In this document: piece after piece, positions 21,680 to 33,248 of the stretch
Position numbering within the stretch: position 1 is the first letter of the stretch
Layout of the letters: every line of letters begins with the position of its first letter
Assembly (NCBI RefSeq): GCF_047663525.1
Contig: NC_092599.1
Location: 25,229,501 to 25,293,500, forward strand
Source: Anas platyrhynchos
Taxonomy: Eukaryota > Chordata > Aves > Anseriformes > Anatidae
DNA length: 64,000 nucleotides
Direction of reading: 5' to 3'
Program-made: the position numbers and the translations under genes
Notes under the pieces: generated by a model
Told to the model about the DNA's origin: nothing
What the model saw: only the letters and a program-made list of their open reading frames with translations
Databases searched by the model: none

Positions 21680-22627
21680 ATGACAGGTTGGTGTCGCCTT
21701 TGGATTTATAATTATGGACGATTGGTAAAGCCTCTATATGAATTGATAAAGAGTAATCAGTCAAAGTTAGTCTGGACTGGAGAAGCACGAAACGCCTTGA
21801 AACAACTTAAACGAGAATTGCTGCAAGCTCCAGCTTTGGGATTACCGGATCTTTCGAAACCCTTCTGGTTGTTTTCTCATGAGAGACAAGGGATAGCTTT
21901 GGGAGTACTAGCACAAAGACTGGGTCCCTATAAACGAGCAGTAGCTTACTTCTCTAAACAATTAGATGAAGTAAGTAAAGGATGGCCCGGATGCCTTCGA
22001 GCTGTTGCAGCTGTTGTTATCAATATACAAGAAGCTCGGAAGTTTACAATGGGACAGAAAATGACAGCGTTAGTCTCCCATACGGTCTCAACAGTTTTGG
22101 AACAAAAAGGAAATCATTGGCTTTCACCACAAAGATTTTTAAAATATCAAGCAATATTAGTAGAACAAGATGATGTGGAAATTGTGGTCACTAACGTCGT
22201 AAATCCAGCTTCTTTCCTTAGCGGAACTCTGGATGAACCTATAACTCATGATTGTATAGAAACAATAGAGACTGTGTATTCTAGTCGACCCGATCTTAAG
22301 GAAGAACCTTTAGAAGATGCTGACGAATCTTGGTATACTGATGGGAGCAGCTTTGTGAAACAAGGACAACGTAAGGCAGGGTATGCCATTACAACCTCTC
22401 AACAGGTAATCAAGTCCAAACCATTACCCCCTGGGACGTCCACCCAGAAAGCAGAGATAATTGCTCTTACACGAGCACTGGAACTAGCAGCAGGAAGGAA
22501 AATAAGTATTTGGACAGACTCTAAATATGCATTCGGCGTGGTACATGCTCATGGAGCGATATGGAAAGAACGTGGATTGCTGACTGCTCAGGGAAAACAA
22601 AAAGAAAACATGCTGAAGAAATTTTAA
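21680..22627 (+). pseudogene. ERV B RT connection and RNase H
   Basis: The frame starts at the RT thumb (TGWCRLWIYNYGRLVKPLY) and runs through the connection to RNase H. Three of the four acidic catalytic residues are visible: Asp in WYTDGSS, Glu in QKAEIIAL and Asp in WTDSKYA. The fourth lies in the next frame (RLADQEA in 22561-22860). A frameshift near 22600, where the sequence is A-rich, separates them. Confidence 0.87.
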
Positions 22628-22860
22628 AATTGTTACAGGCTGTAAAACAATCAGAAAAGGTAGCTATGATGCATTGTCAAGGACACCAAAAGGGAAACTC
22701 TGATTTTGAAATTGGAAATCGATTGGCAGATCAGGAGGCTAAACAGGCAGCTGAAATAACTGAGGTGAAGGCATTGTCTTTAATACCAGACGGTAAAATC
22801 CAAACTATATATATGAACCAAAAAGCCAAATTATACAAAAGAAGACTTAAAATTAATTGA
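22561..22860 (+). pseudogene. ERV B RNase H C-terminus and integrase linker
   Basis: This frame takes over from 21680-22627 after the frameshift. It carries CQGHQKG and RLADQEAKQAA, the last RNase H motif with its Asp. Reading ends at TGA in 22858-22860, with integrase starting in a third frame downstream. Confidence 0.8.
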
Positions 22861-22933
22861 AGATTTGAAAGGTAAAATGAAACCAGATAGATGAGTATAT
22901 TTAAAAGATAACTGTGTAATAATACCCTCTAAT

Positions 22934-23278
22934 TTGATATGGCCCATACTTCTTACAGAACACAATAAAACACATCGGGGAGCTGACACATTGCATAAGA
23001 GCCTGAGTCAGACATTAGTGGAACAAAATTTATATACAACAATAAAACAAGTAACTCAACAATGTAGCATTTGCTTACACAATAACCCCAATACCAAGAA
23101 TAGAATAAAATTTGGAATAATCAGTAAAGGAAATTATTCGGGGCAACTGTGGCAAATTGATTTTTCAGAACTCCCTAGAAAAGGGGGGTACTGTTATTTA
23201 CTGGTTCTGACTGACATGATTTCAGGAAGGCCTGAAGCCTTTCCCTGTCGAACAAACAAAGCAAGAAGAAGTGGTTAA
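22934..23278 (+). pseudogene. ERV B integrase zinc finger and start of catalytic core
   Basis: An HHCC zinc-binding pattern is present (HNKTHRGADTLH ... CSIC), followed by WQIDFSELP with the first catalytic Asp of the DDE core. The frame breaks near 23265 (A-rich caaacaaagcaagaagaag) and continues in another frame. Confidence 0.85.
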
Positions 23279-23973
23279 AGTCTTGTTAAATGAAATAATA
23301 CCATGCTTTGGGATTCTAGTAGCAATGTCTTCTGAGAGAGGTTCACATTTTTGTGTGCAAGTGGTACAACAGATAAGTAAGATTCTAAAGATATTCTAAA
23401 GACAACTGCATACTCTTTATAGACCGCAGGCAAGTGGACAGGTAGAAAAAATGAAACATTTAATTAAACACTAAAATCGGACAAGAATCTAATTTGTCAT
23501 GACCTCAATCCCTCCCTTTAGCATTACTTAGAATTTGAGTTAAACCTAGAATAAAAGGGAATTTGAGTCCCTTTGAAATCTTATATGGAAGGCCGTATCC
23601 ATTTCTATTTAGTGGAGAGGATCGAACGCAGTTAGGATTAGAATATTTATATGCATATATAACTGAACTTCAGAAATAATTAAATAAAGTACATAAATTT
23701 GTTCTCAGGACCTGGGCTAGACGGTTGGATCAACCAATCCACCCTTTTAAGCTCAGGGATTATATATATAAAGACTTTTTCAGGACAACCCCTAGAGGAA
23801 AAACGGAAGGAAAGTGGACGGGACCATACCAGGTATTACTGACAACACACACCGCCATTAAGATTAAGGAGCAAGCAGCTTGGATCCACGATTCAAGGGT
23901 GAAGAAGGCCCTGGTGAGGATATGGACCACCACTCCAATTGGACCAACAAAATTATGGTTTTCCAGATCCTAA
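23279..23973 (+). pseudogene. ERV B integrase core remainder and C-terminal domain
   Basis: From 23280 a second frame shows the core, but the second catalytic Asp is replaced by Glu (SSERGSHF, codon GAG at 23334-23336). The third residue is retained in ASGQVEK (about 23430). Several stops and shifts follow (near 23398, 23475, 23679). From 23725 the frame is open again and holds the GPY/F-type C-terminal domain (KWTGPYQVLL), ending at 23971. It overlaps the env start, as in gammaretroviruses. Confidence 0.82.
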
Positions 23974-25025
23974 TGATTGCAGGGGTGTGGTTCTCAGATT
24001 CGGGGTGGGCAGTTTGGGACGAGAACTTACACCTGACCTTAATACAAACTGTATCTCAAGTGATTAATAAGACGAACTGTTGGGTATGCACCCATTTGCC
24101 ACAGCATGGGAATAAGGGTGTATCGTTAATCAGGATTCCCTTGCCTGCAAACTTACCTTGGACTAATTTGTGGGAAAACACATCTTGGGGTCAAAAATAT
24201 GAAGAAGTTTTGGAACTAGAAGTTAGTAGCTTCGTGCCATTGGAATCTTACTATGTATGTGTACAAAGGTGTAACCCGCCTAAGGGTATGGGAAAACAGG
24301 ATTGTATAAATACGGGTACTACTTATGTGGGAAATCAGACATCTTGTAATCAAACAATTGATATTAGTACAACTAGCAGTTGGGCAAATTCAACCAGCTG
24401 GACGGTTCCAGAAGGAAAAGGGTGGTATTGGTTATGCAATGATACAGCCTGTAAGGTCTTGCCCGAGAATTGGAAGGGAACTTGCACTCTTGGAGCAGTA
24501 GTCCCCAATTTGACCATACATGATGTAGCGCCTCGAGGTTATTTGAGAAATCATATCCAGAGAATTAGACAAAAAATTAACAATCCATTGATAGAGAGAC
24601 ACACTGCTTTTCATAGTTTTGTTCGATGGTTTATCCCATGGTTAGGAGTGAGTGAATTGGAAAAGGCGATAGTTAATATTTCTGCAATTATAGAGAAGTT
24701 AGAAAACAAAACTCTGGATGCTATAAAGGCTCAACAAGAAGAGATATCTAGTTTATCACAGGTAGTATTACAAAATTGGATGGCCCTAGACTTGTTACTG
24801 GCCGCTCAAGGGGGAGTCTGTACAGTAATAAATACAAGTTGTTGTATGTATGTAGATCAGAGTGGAAGGATCTCTACCGACCTGGAAGAAATATGGAAGC
24901 AGACAAGGGTCCTACATGAGATCAGTAAAGATGATCTTTCATGGAGTTTTAGTGAAATATGGAATAAGTTAACCTCCTGGTTGCCCAATTTCCAATGTTT
25001 GAAACAAGTGTTCATTGCTCTATAA
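23955..25025 (+). pseudogene. ERV B envelope glycoprotein, near complete but lacking its membrane anchor
   Basis: The ATG at 23955 is preferred over the earlier in-frame one (23880), because a signal peptide ([19 protein letters not shown]) follows it; 356 codons. The surface part has a CWVC disulfide-exchange motif (24078-24089). About ten N-x-S/T sites are visible. The transmembrane part shows a heptad region, an immunosuppressive-type segment ([16 protein letters not shown]) and C-x6-CC (24819-24845). I see no R-x-K/R-R cleavage site between the subunits. The frame stops at 25023; the hydrophobic anchor is still present but in another frame (25025-25105), so one frameshift removed it. This is a class I ERV env, short for the family. 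Confidence 0.87.
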
Positions 25026-25126
25026 CATTAGCAGTGTTAGGAATATTTGTGTGCATGTTGTTTAGATGCCTGCTTTGTTGTGTTACTGTAAATAATGAAA
25101 GTATCTGATGCAAAAGAATTTGCATG

Positions 25127-25144
25127 GGAAAAGAAAAGGGGGGA
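25127..25144 (+). other. ERV B polypurine tract
   Basis: A run of 18 purines (gggaaaagaaaaggggg plus a) stands directly before the LTR start. It is the plus-strand primer site and marks the 3' LTR boundary. Confidence 0.85.
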
Positions 25145-25145
25145 T

Positions 25146-25721
25146 TGATTAAGGAGGTATTGGGGAGGCATTGGGGAGGCAAGGACAATCCCCAGACAAG
25201 GACTGTATATCTCGAAACAAGACACTGGAACTCATGATAAGGAAGCGGCAGACGGACAGAGAAACAAACGTAAGGACTATAAATCTCAAAACTGGACATT
25301 GGAATTCATTATAAAGATACAACAAACGGAAGAATTGGCAACAACCAGCTCTCGCAATTAAGAAACGTGCCAATTCAGCAGATTCCTGACCAAAGGTGAA
25401 AAGTACACTGTGAGGAAGACTCGGGGTCTTCCTCCCAAAGACCCCTGCCCACGTCCCAAAGACCCCTGCCCACAATTCTTGGGAGGCTCTACGCAGGCGC
25501 AAGGTGCCAAAAGGCTAATTAGCATGAGAAGCGAGGGAAGGCGGGGATAGGTAATGCATATGTATAGGCGCTTGTAGAATATTGAGAGATTGATTGTATA
25601 AATTCAAGACTGCTTTCCGCTTTGGGTATGCACGATAGGTGGAGAGATCCCCCGTGCATCATCCAGCGCTGCAATAAAGACTATACCACTTAAAGGAATT
25701 TTGGCTTCGATCTTTGAATCA
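25146..25721 (+). repeat. ERV B 3' LTR
   Basis: The LTR starts TGATTAAG after the polypurine tract and ends GAATCA. U3 contains two imperfect copies of about 60 bp (25201-25262 and 25278-25335) and a 20-bp tandem repeat (tcccaaagacccctgcccac, about 25434-25475). TATA-like TATAAAT lies at about 25597 and AATAAA at 25672. No matching 5' LTR exists in the window; it was lost with the 5' half of ERV B. Confidence 0.82.
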
Positions 25722-26099
25722 ATACTTTATTATTATTTTTTTTTTTATAAAGGCGGGAGGAGTTGTGGAGATGTGGGTAGTGCTTAGGTCCAGCAGGAAA
25801 CTTGTGCATGTCAGTGGGACGCTAGAGACTGAGGAGGGGATGAATTTTTAACGCAGCCTGTCCACAGAGATATCACACCATTTGGGGACAGCCCAGTGGC
25901 CTCCATTTGACCAAAGTGCCTGGAACTTGCAGAAAAGCGAGAGGGGCACACCTCCAGCAAGCCGCGGGGCAACCGCCTTACGGCTTACAAAATTAAATCA
26001 ATCAATGCGAAAGAATAAGTTACAGCTCGTGTCTCAAACTCTGCAGCCTGCGCGTCTTCAGGGCTGCTCCCAGCTACTTTCTGAGGGACCCTTTGCAAC
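25722..26099. other. Gap between ERV B and the CpG-island promoter
   Basis: After a T-rich stretch (25735-25748) this segment has no coding signal that I recognise. GC content rises toward the right. It may be the distal promoter of the gene at 26393. Confidence 0.5.
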
Positions 26100-26392
26100 C
26101 TCAGTTCCTAAAGCCCTGTCAGGGAGCCCCAGCGGCCGCCCCGCGCATGCGTCACAGCCTCGCCCCTCCCCTCCCCGCACTGTGGCAACGGCTCCTGCGC
26201 ATTCAGCGGGGGCGTGCGCAGTGTGCGCAGTGTGCGCAGTGTGCGTAGCGCGCTGCGTGCGCGGCGTTCCTAGGGCGCGGCCGGTGCCCCGCCTGGAGCT
26301 GTTTGTTTGTGCCGCTGCGGCGGCGCGGCGCGGCACGGGAGCGGAGCGGAGCGGAGCGGAGCCCGGCCGGGCTCGGCGCTGCTGCGGTCGCC
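26100..26392 (+). promoter_or_regulatory. CpG-island promoter and 5' UTR of the RANBP2-type gene
   Basis: The segment is very GC- and CpG-rich and ends at the start codon. GCGCATGCGTCA (about 26143) resembles an NRF1 site, and the run gcgcagtgtgcgcagtgtgc (26215-26245) repeats half of one. A GGAGC pentamer is tandemly repeated at 26338-26361. There is no clear TATA box, as usual for a housekeeping gene. Transcription start is not determined; the island extends into intron 1 to about 27000. Confidence 0.7.
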
Positions 26393-29300
26393 ATGTTGAG
26401 GCGCAGCAAGGCCGAGGTGGAGCGCTGTGTCGCCTCCGTGCAGGCCTCTGCGGCTTCTCGGAGAGAGGTGAGCGAGGCCTCGCCGCTTCCCTTGGCCGGC
26501 GGGGGGGGAGGCGGAGGGGGTCCCGGTGGGGTCCCGGTGGGGTCCCGGTGGGGTCCCGGTGGGGTCCCGGGTGGGGTGGGGGGCTAGGGGGGTGGCCGGC
26601 GTCGTGAGGGGAGGGTTGGGGCTGCCGCTGCCCCTGCCCCTGCCCCTGCCCCGCGGCGCCTCACGGACAGGAGGGGTTTTATAGCAGGGCTTTCCTCGGG
26701 GCCGGAGCGAGGGAGAGGTACTTTCCTTCACAAACGAAGCACCGCGCCGCCTTCAAGTTTCAGTGTCCTTTCCGTGCGGCGCCGTGGAGGTTTCTGGCCG
26801 GCCGCTCGCTGAAGCGACAGCGCCGAGCGAGGGGGGCTGGGGGCGCACAGCTCCGCTCCCTGTCAGCCAGCGGGCCCGGGGGTGACAAACGCCACCCGTG
26901 CCCATTTTAGCTGGGAAACGCTCAGCCGCCTGATGCGATTCAGCGGGCCCTAATCCTGAAAGATCCCGGCCTGCCGCTCGGAGTTGCTTTGAAGCGGCGT
27001 GAATGTGCCCGAGCTAAGCGTGATCCGGTAGGGACTGCGTGCAGGGGCTGTGCCTTTGGTTGGTGCCTTTCCCAGCAGCAGCAGCAGCAGCAAAGCTGTC
27101 CTGTGACTTTGTGGGTTCGACTTGGGCACTGTTTGGGCTAGACAGCGTCAAGTGCATCGCCGCCAGGTGCACAGATACGTTCCCACAGTGTTGATACTCC
27201 CCGGTGGCCTCGACACAAAATATTTCCTCTCCTCTTCTTGTGCTCAAGGCCACCGGACGCGTTTAGTTTTGACTTTCGAGCGATGCTTACAGCTGACTGT
27301 GTAGCACAGTCCACCGAGGGAATAGTTACTGGTTTCCTTGTTGTGTTGATTTCGGAGGGAAGGGTCTGCCAAGGCTGCAAGCGTTTCTTTTGAGGTTGCT
27401 TTTCATCCCTGTCCGCAAGGCGTCAAGCGTGAGTCCGCTCTGGCGTGTCAGTGATACCTGAAAAGATGGACCGAAAACGCGGAGGCCTGTTTTCATTGAA
27501 ATTCACTTAAAGTTTTACATAGATCACTTGGGGGTGGGGGAGGGGTGGGGAGTAGCAATTTGAGTGTATTTCGAATGCAGACCGTTGATTCATGTTTTGC
27601 ATCGTTGGGCCTAACTACCTCCAGTAGTTTGGAGTTCACAGACAAAACCTGCTTTTTGATCCGGTGTTGGGAGCTCGGATTTTAAATACATATTTAAAAA
27701 TAGCTTCTAGTTTGATATGAGAATTTGATATGAAGCCTGTCTGCAAAACCTGCTATGAGAAGCTTCCTCTAGAGCTGAAGAAAAGACTGAAGAAACTAGC
27801 TGAAACTTTGGGAAGGAAGTGAAGACTTTTCTGCTCTCCCTGTTCTTTATGGAAATGTTATACATCTTACTCGTGGGGAGGGACTTTGAGGCTGCAATGA
27901 GATAATAGATTATGATGCATGCCTTTCAATCAGACTGAGATATTTTGAAATTTTCCATTCTCTGTACGTGTACATGTATACTTATTTGTTGATAAATAGA
28001 CCACACTTATAGACTAAATTAAATATCAGCTCACCTGAAAGGTTTCAGACCCTGATAATGCAGTAGAATTGGTACAAGTGTGCCACTGTGCACAGTAATC
28101 TCTGTGGAATTTTAGATGGAGAATATGCTTGTGAATACCGGCAAAGACACACTTTGCAAATGTGTCCAATGTTACGGACACAGCGTGTCATTTATATTAA
28201 TGAAAGTATTGATGTGCAGATTAAGCATGAATATAAAACTTCAAGTGTCTAGGGCAAGAAACCAAACATACCTCACCTCATGGAAAAACAAAACAAAACA
28301 AACATGCCCAGATTTCAGGTCAAATAGTCTCATTAAGGAGCCTGGTTTCAGATGGTTTGAAAAGTATCTTATTTCTAGATACAGTCACTGTACAAATGAC
28401 CTGCTTCTGATCGTTTGTGCTTACATGATGAATCTGTACATCGGACTTAGCATGAAATATCTGTATGAAGTCTATATTCCTACTGCAGGAAATGAGCATG
28501 CTCAGAACTACTTGAATTTTGCTATATTCCATTCAGAGTAACTCATTAACTTTTATATATGCTTTTGCATTGTATTCACTTTTTGTGCCTTGTTCTGCTG
28601 GACCATACATAACAGTGTTCCATTAAATATATATATATAGTTTTATTTTTATTTCATATTTTTATGCAGAAACTATATACAAGGTATTTTCAAAAGATAA
28701 CATACTTTGCCTTAATTATTCAGGATGCAAGAGGAATTTTGTTACAAATGTGAACACCTGAGGTTTAAATTTAGCTTCTTTAACGTCTAGAACAGTAATG
28801 GAAATGCATATTTCAATTAACTGGCAATATTACTTTTACACTGTGAGTGTAAATATATGTGGTTTGATCCTGCTAGGATCTATTTCTTTAGTCATCCTCA
28901 AGAACTGAGTTCACAAGTCATCAGAATTCCTTATAACATACACCTGATTGTTTTATACCGTTGAGTTCTGTTCATGCACACCTGTTTTATTTTTCCCTTT
29001 TCTATTGAAAATGCAGTTGCTCAGGAATTCCTGATGGTACTGTGTTACCAACTACACGTGTTTGTTTTTTCCTTTTTATACTAGTGACTTACACAGATTT
29101 TATGTAATTACATCATAGCAAGCAAAATTTCCTTTCCTGTTTATGGAAAACTGGTTGCTTCAAAACATCTTTCCAGTGTCATCAATAAAGGCTATGTTAT
29201 TAAGACTTGTATCAGCTCTCTTCAATGAGTGTTTGAGATGGATGGAAAAGCAGCAAGGCAGCCTTTCTTCCCTATGCTTCTACCTGTGCCTATGTAAATA

Positions 29301-30802
29301 CTTCCTTATCCTGATTTAAAGGAGACACACACCTAACCTATGTATGCACTTTAGTTATTAGGTTTCAGACAGAAACTGCAGTTTGCTTCGTAATGAACAA
29401 CTTGGTTCTTCTGGCTGTTTTCTGAATCGGCACAGTCAGGAGGTTTTCCTAAAGAAAATACCTTGTCTGAGTTTAAAATGCGTACCTTCCTACCACATCT
29501 TTCTCTCTTGTTTTCAATGTAATGCGGCTTTCACCTCAAGCCTATAGTTTAGTGCTAGGTAAGGTCTTTTTGATTGTTATTATTTGTTATTATTGTATGT
29601 AGTTATTCAGTGCAGTAGCAGTTCAGTAGCTGAATGCAGTCCTTACTGTGTTCATGACGAGAAGCCCTCTTCCCCCCCAAAAAAAAGTTTATATAACTAG
29701 CCTGATAACACCGTTGGGATTTCGGACTGTGCCATGGGTTCGGGAGACCACTCTCAGCAATACTTCCTTTAAATTGTAATTCAGTTCTTCTAGTTTTTTC
29801 ATGCTCCGCTGACCGTATGCGCAGCCCTACTGTGGGTGGAAACAGCCCCTGACCCCAAGGGGTATGGCCTGCCTTGTGTGGTTATATCCCAGAACGTGGC
29901 AGCCTCGTTTGCACCTCCTGCAGGCTCCGCAGTAACCCTGTGGCCCGAACTCCATGGTTTTTGCTGTGTTTCCACGCTCTAAACTGAGAGTAGGTGGGAT
30001 TTCTTAGGTGGGAAGAAAACATTTTACCTATCTTGAAACAGTTGTGAGTGATATGTACTAGACCAGGACTAAGTACCATCTTTTTTGTTTACTCTGTCAG
30101 ATTTTAGGGGTTCTTTTTGCAACATTGTTACATTGGGGGAAAAAAACAGGCTGTACTTTAAATGTAGCAGACTCTCTTCTTCTACTTCTTCTACACTCTT
30201 CAGTAAGAAGTGGTTGTGAAATGTCACAAGTATTAAGGCTTGTTGCTTGCTTCACCAGTAACCTCAATTTCACGTTTGTAGCCTTGGCCAGTTACAGGAA
30301 AAGCATTGTTTTCCAAATCCCACATCTTTCAAAAACAAAACTTTGGTTATGAGGAGCGGACTGGAGCTGATAACTAGTTATCAAATTCAGTCTCTCAAAA
30401 AGTATCAGAAGGGTCTTCCTATGCAATTACTTTGAAAGTGTTGTACATCTAAAATGTGCTTGTTGTGTGTTTTCCGTTCAGAAATCGTTGAAAGGATTCC
30501 AGTTCGCTAAGCTGTATTTTGAAATAAAGGAATATGAACTTGCTAAAAGGTAATACGCGTTGCTGTATTCTGCTATTCTGTTCTCTAAAGTACTTTAGAA
30601 AAGCTAAGTGAATATGAAGTAGACTGGAGAAATCAAGATCACTATCATGCTGCTTTACAGTAGCAGTAGATGTGGGTATCAAGTGCTGTTTAAATCTTTA
30701 TAAAACAGCAACTTAGATAATTAGTTACGTGATATTGAAAAACTTGCTGTTTGAAATGGCTTTTATTCCATTGTATTATGAAGCAATTACAGTTACAGTT
30801 TC

Positions 30803-30844
<42 letters not shown>

Positions 30845-33248
30845 TAAATACCAATACTTGGTGGCAAATAAGTAGCGTCTGTACATGTAAAAATAATGTT
30901 CTGTACTTTAAGGTCCAGACCAGGTATCTGGAACCAAGCATGACTGCATTTCCTGTATCACATGTTAAATTCCTGCCCCGCTTCCGTGGACACTGGGGGG
31001 GGGCGGGGGAGGACAGAGGGACTCGTATTATTGAGGAATATTGATCCTTTTTTTCCTGCTCCATAGGTATATATTTACATACCTCAGTGTGCAAAAGAGA
31101 GATGCGAGAGCACACAGATTTCTTGGACAAATTTATGAAGCTGAGGACAACATAGAAGAAGCTTTTGGATGTTACAGGGTAAGTACTCCACCGACCTCCG
31201 ATGTCCTGCTTTAATCCATTGTAAAGGGACTTTTAAAATCATTCTGTTCTGGACTTTTCTTAAATGCATAGAAGAAAACATGTTTGTGGAAAAAGTGTAA
31301 TATGTATGTTTTCTGTTGCCAAAGGTGTATATGACGTACTGCAGAGGGGATTCTTCATTTGATGTGTTTTGCTTCATCAGTATTTTTTTTTAAGATGATT
31401 CTTTTGTGACCTAGACTGGGTCTTTGTGCTAGCTGCTACTAAATTCTTTCCATATCTTACATTGCCCTTTGGATTAGGGAATTTGACAGCAGTGACAGAT
31501 TCTTAGCAAGGGCTCAGGTGACAGCAGTAATCTAGTTGCTACTGGAAGACTAGACCTAGGGTGTTTTCTAGTTGTTCGTATTTATTGCTTTTTTGGGGGG
31601 TTTTGTTTGGGGGGGTGTGAGATGGGGCAGGGCGAACATAATTGACATTTATTTATATGATTGCCCAATGAAAAATTCACCATCAGAATGCCTTTGTTCA
31701 GGTTTTGGGGAGGGAGAGGATGTGCTCAAAAGTTTTGTTGCCAATACATCCCAGCTTGTCGTAGGGTGTGACTTAATTATATATTTCTTCAAAAATGTCT
31801 ATATGGAGTTAGACTAAAGGTACGTAAGAGTCCAGCTGCCTGCGTATAGCTGGTGGTGGGGGCAGAGTAGCTGGCTTCTGCGTTTTTTCCCTTGGAAATT
31901 CTTTCTTTTCTGAATTTTTGCTCTTTTGAGTTGCAGCAGATGTATCTGGGTGCTGTAGACTAGTGATGCATTTAGCAACTGAGGTCTTTCTTAACTCATT
32001 CAAAAAGTATTTACTAATAGATCTGTCTAATTTGAATACCTGTGTCTTTTCAATGACTGTTATAATTTTCTTTCCCATTCTGTGTGGATTGCAAGATCAA
32101 GTTACCTTTTTTTTCCTGCCTTTTTTTCCGGTGTGCGTGCATGGGGAAAACTAGCGTTCTGTGGAGTTGAACCCAATGCAGAAAGATCTAGTACTGAAGA
32201 TAGCGGAGTTACTGTGCAATAATGCCGTCACTGATGAAAGAGCAAAATACTGGGTTGAAAAATCTGCTAAGTTGTTTCCTGGAAGCCCTGCTGTTTACAA
32301 GTTGAAGGTAAATGCCAATTTCCAACCTCTGTTCTGTGACGTTCAGAAGCTTCTAGCGTCTGACTGGAGGAGCACTTTTCCCGTGTCATCTTCTGTAAAA
32401 CTTCCTGGCTAAATTATTTTAGAATCTTGAGTATTAAATCTAATGGAATTAATATTCTTTAGATGTAATTCTTCTAGAATGTATTCTATTTTTCTAGATT
32501 TCCTATTCTTCTATTTAAAGAAATGTTAATTTCTCTGCCATTTGACACTTCGGTCTAGCTTTCAAGAAAACTGCAACTGCAGGCTTTCGTACACTTGTCA
32601 AGGTTTCAGGGTTGACAGTCTTCAAAAATGCAGGAAAATCATGTTAGTAGTCACATCCAAGAAGTTAAGACTAGGTAGGCAGTTCTCTATTTATTGTGTG
32701 ACTGGCAGGAAGGTATCAGGCCTGAGAACTCAGACTTCCTTGCCCTCTATGCTGCTTGTTTGTTTTCTAAATTTGGATTAAATAGAGCAGAAAGTAAGGA
32801 ATGCTCTAACTCTCGATTGCTGCGTAAAAGCCTTCAGTCGCACAGTCTGACTTTTGCACAGGTATTAGTTTTGTGTAACACAACAGCAATGACACTTAGT
32901 CTTAAGATGTTTGTTTTAGACAGGCTATTCTGTGGCAGGGTATGCTGCCTTTGAACCAAATGGTTTCACAAGCTGAACATGCCATCCATAAGAGACAAAT
33001 TCTGATTTTTTTTCCCTATTTTAAATGTTTGAGTGTTTCATTAAGCTTCGTAATAACTGGAAGCTTTTCAGCTTTAATAGTTTAAGTAATGTAGTTTGTG
33101 TGGTGGAGGCAAGAGTTGTCTGTTAATGTAGTTGTTGAAAAGGCCCACATGCAAGATGAAATATTAATGCGTTGCCTTCATGTTCAATAGGAGCAGTTGC
33201 TGGATTGTAAAGCACCATCGCTAGCGGAACTTCATAAATATGATGTTG
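26393..33248 (+). CDS. RANBP2 N-terminal TPR exons, 5' part of a chimeric gene
   Basis: Five exons with GT-AG introns and matching phases: 26393-26467, 30482-30549, 31067-31178, 32155-32307 and 33191-33248. Exons 1-4 code for the N-terminus of RANBP2 (Nup358), the large nucleoporin of the cytoplasmic filaments: [41 protein letters not shown] and [16 protein letters not shown]. This is the TPR region that anchors the protein to the pore. The normal gene goes on for about 3,000 further residues (TPR/leucine-rich, zinc fingers, Ran-binding domains, cyclophilin). All of these are missing, and the frame enters CCDC138 exons at 34404. The start codon has a good context (gtcgccATG). Not a retrocopy, since the introns are present. 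Confidence 0.88.
26468..30481 (+). other. Intron 1 of the chimeric gene
   Basis: The intron starts gtgagc and ends ttccgttcag. The first 500 bp continue the CpG island and include five tandem 12-mers (gtcccggtgggg, 26519-26572) and a cccctg run (26628-26652). Beyond 27100 it becomes AT-rich. I find no further exon, RNA gene or transposon. Confidence 0.75.

Noticed and set aside
25882-26607. 241-codon frame across the CpG island
   Set aside because: GC-rich sequence lacks stops; the real start at 26393 is in another frame and its exon ends at 26467.
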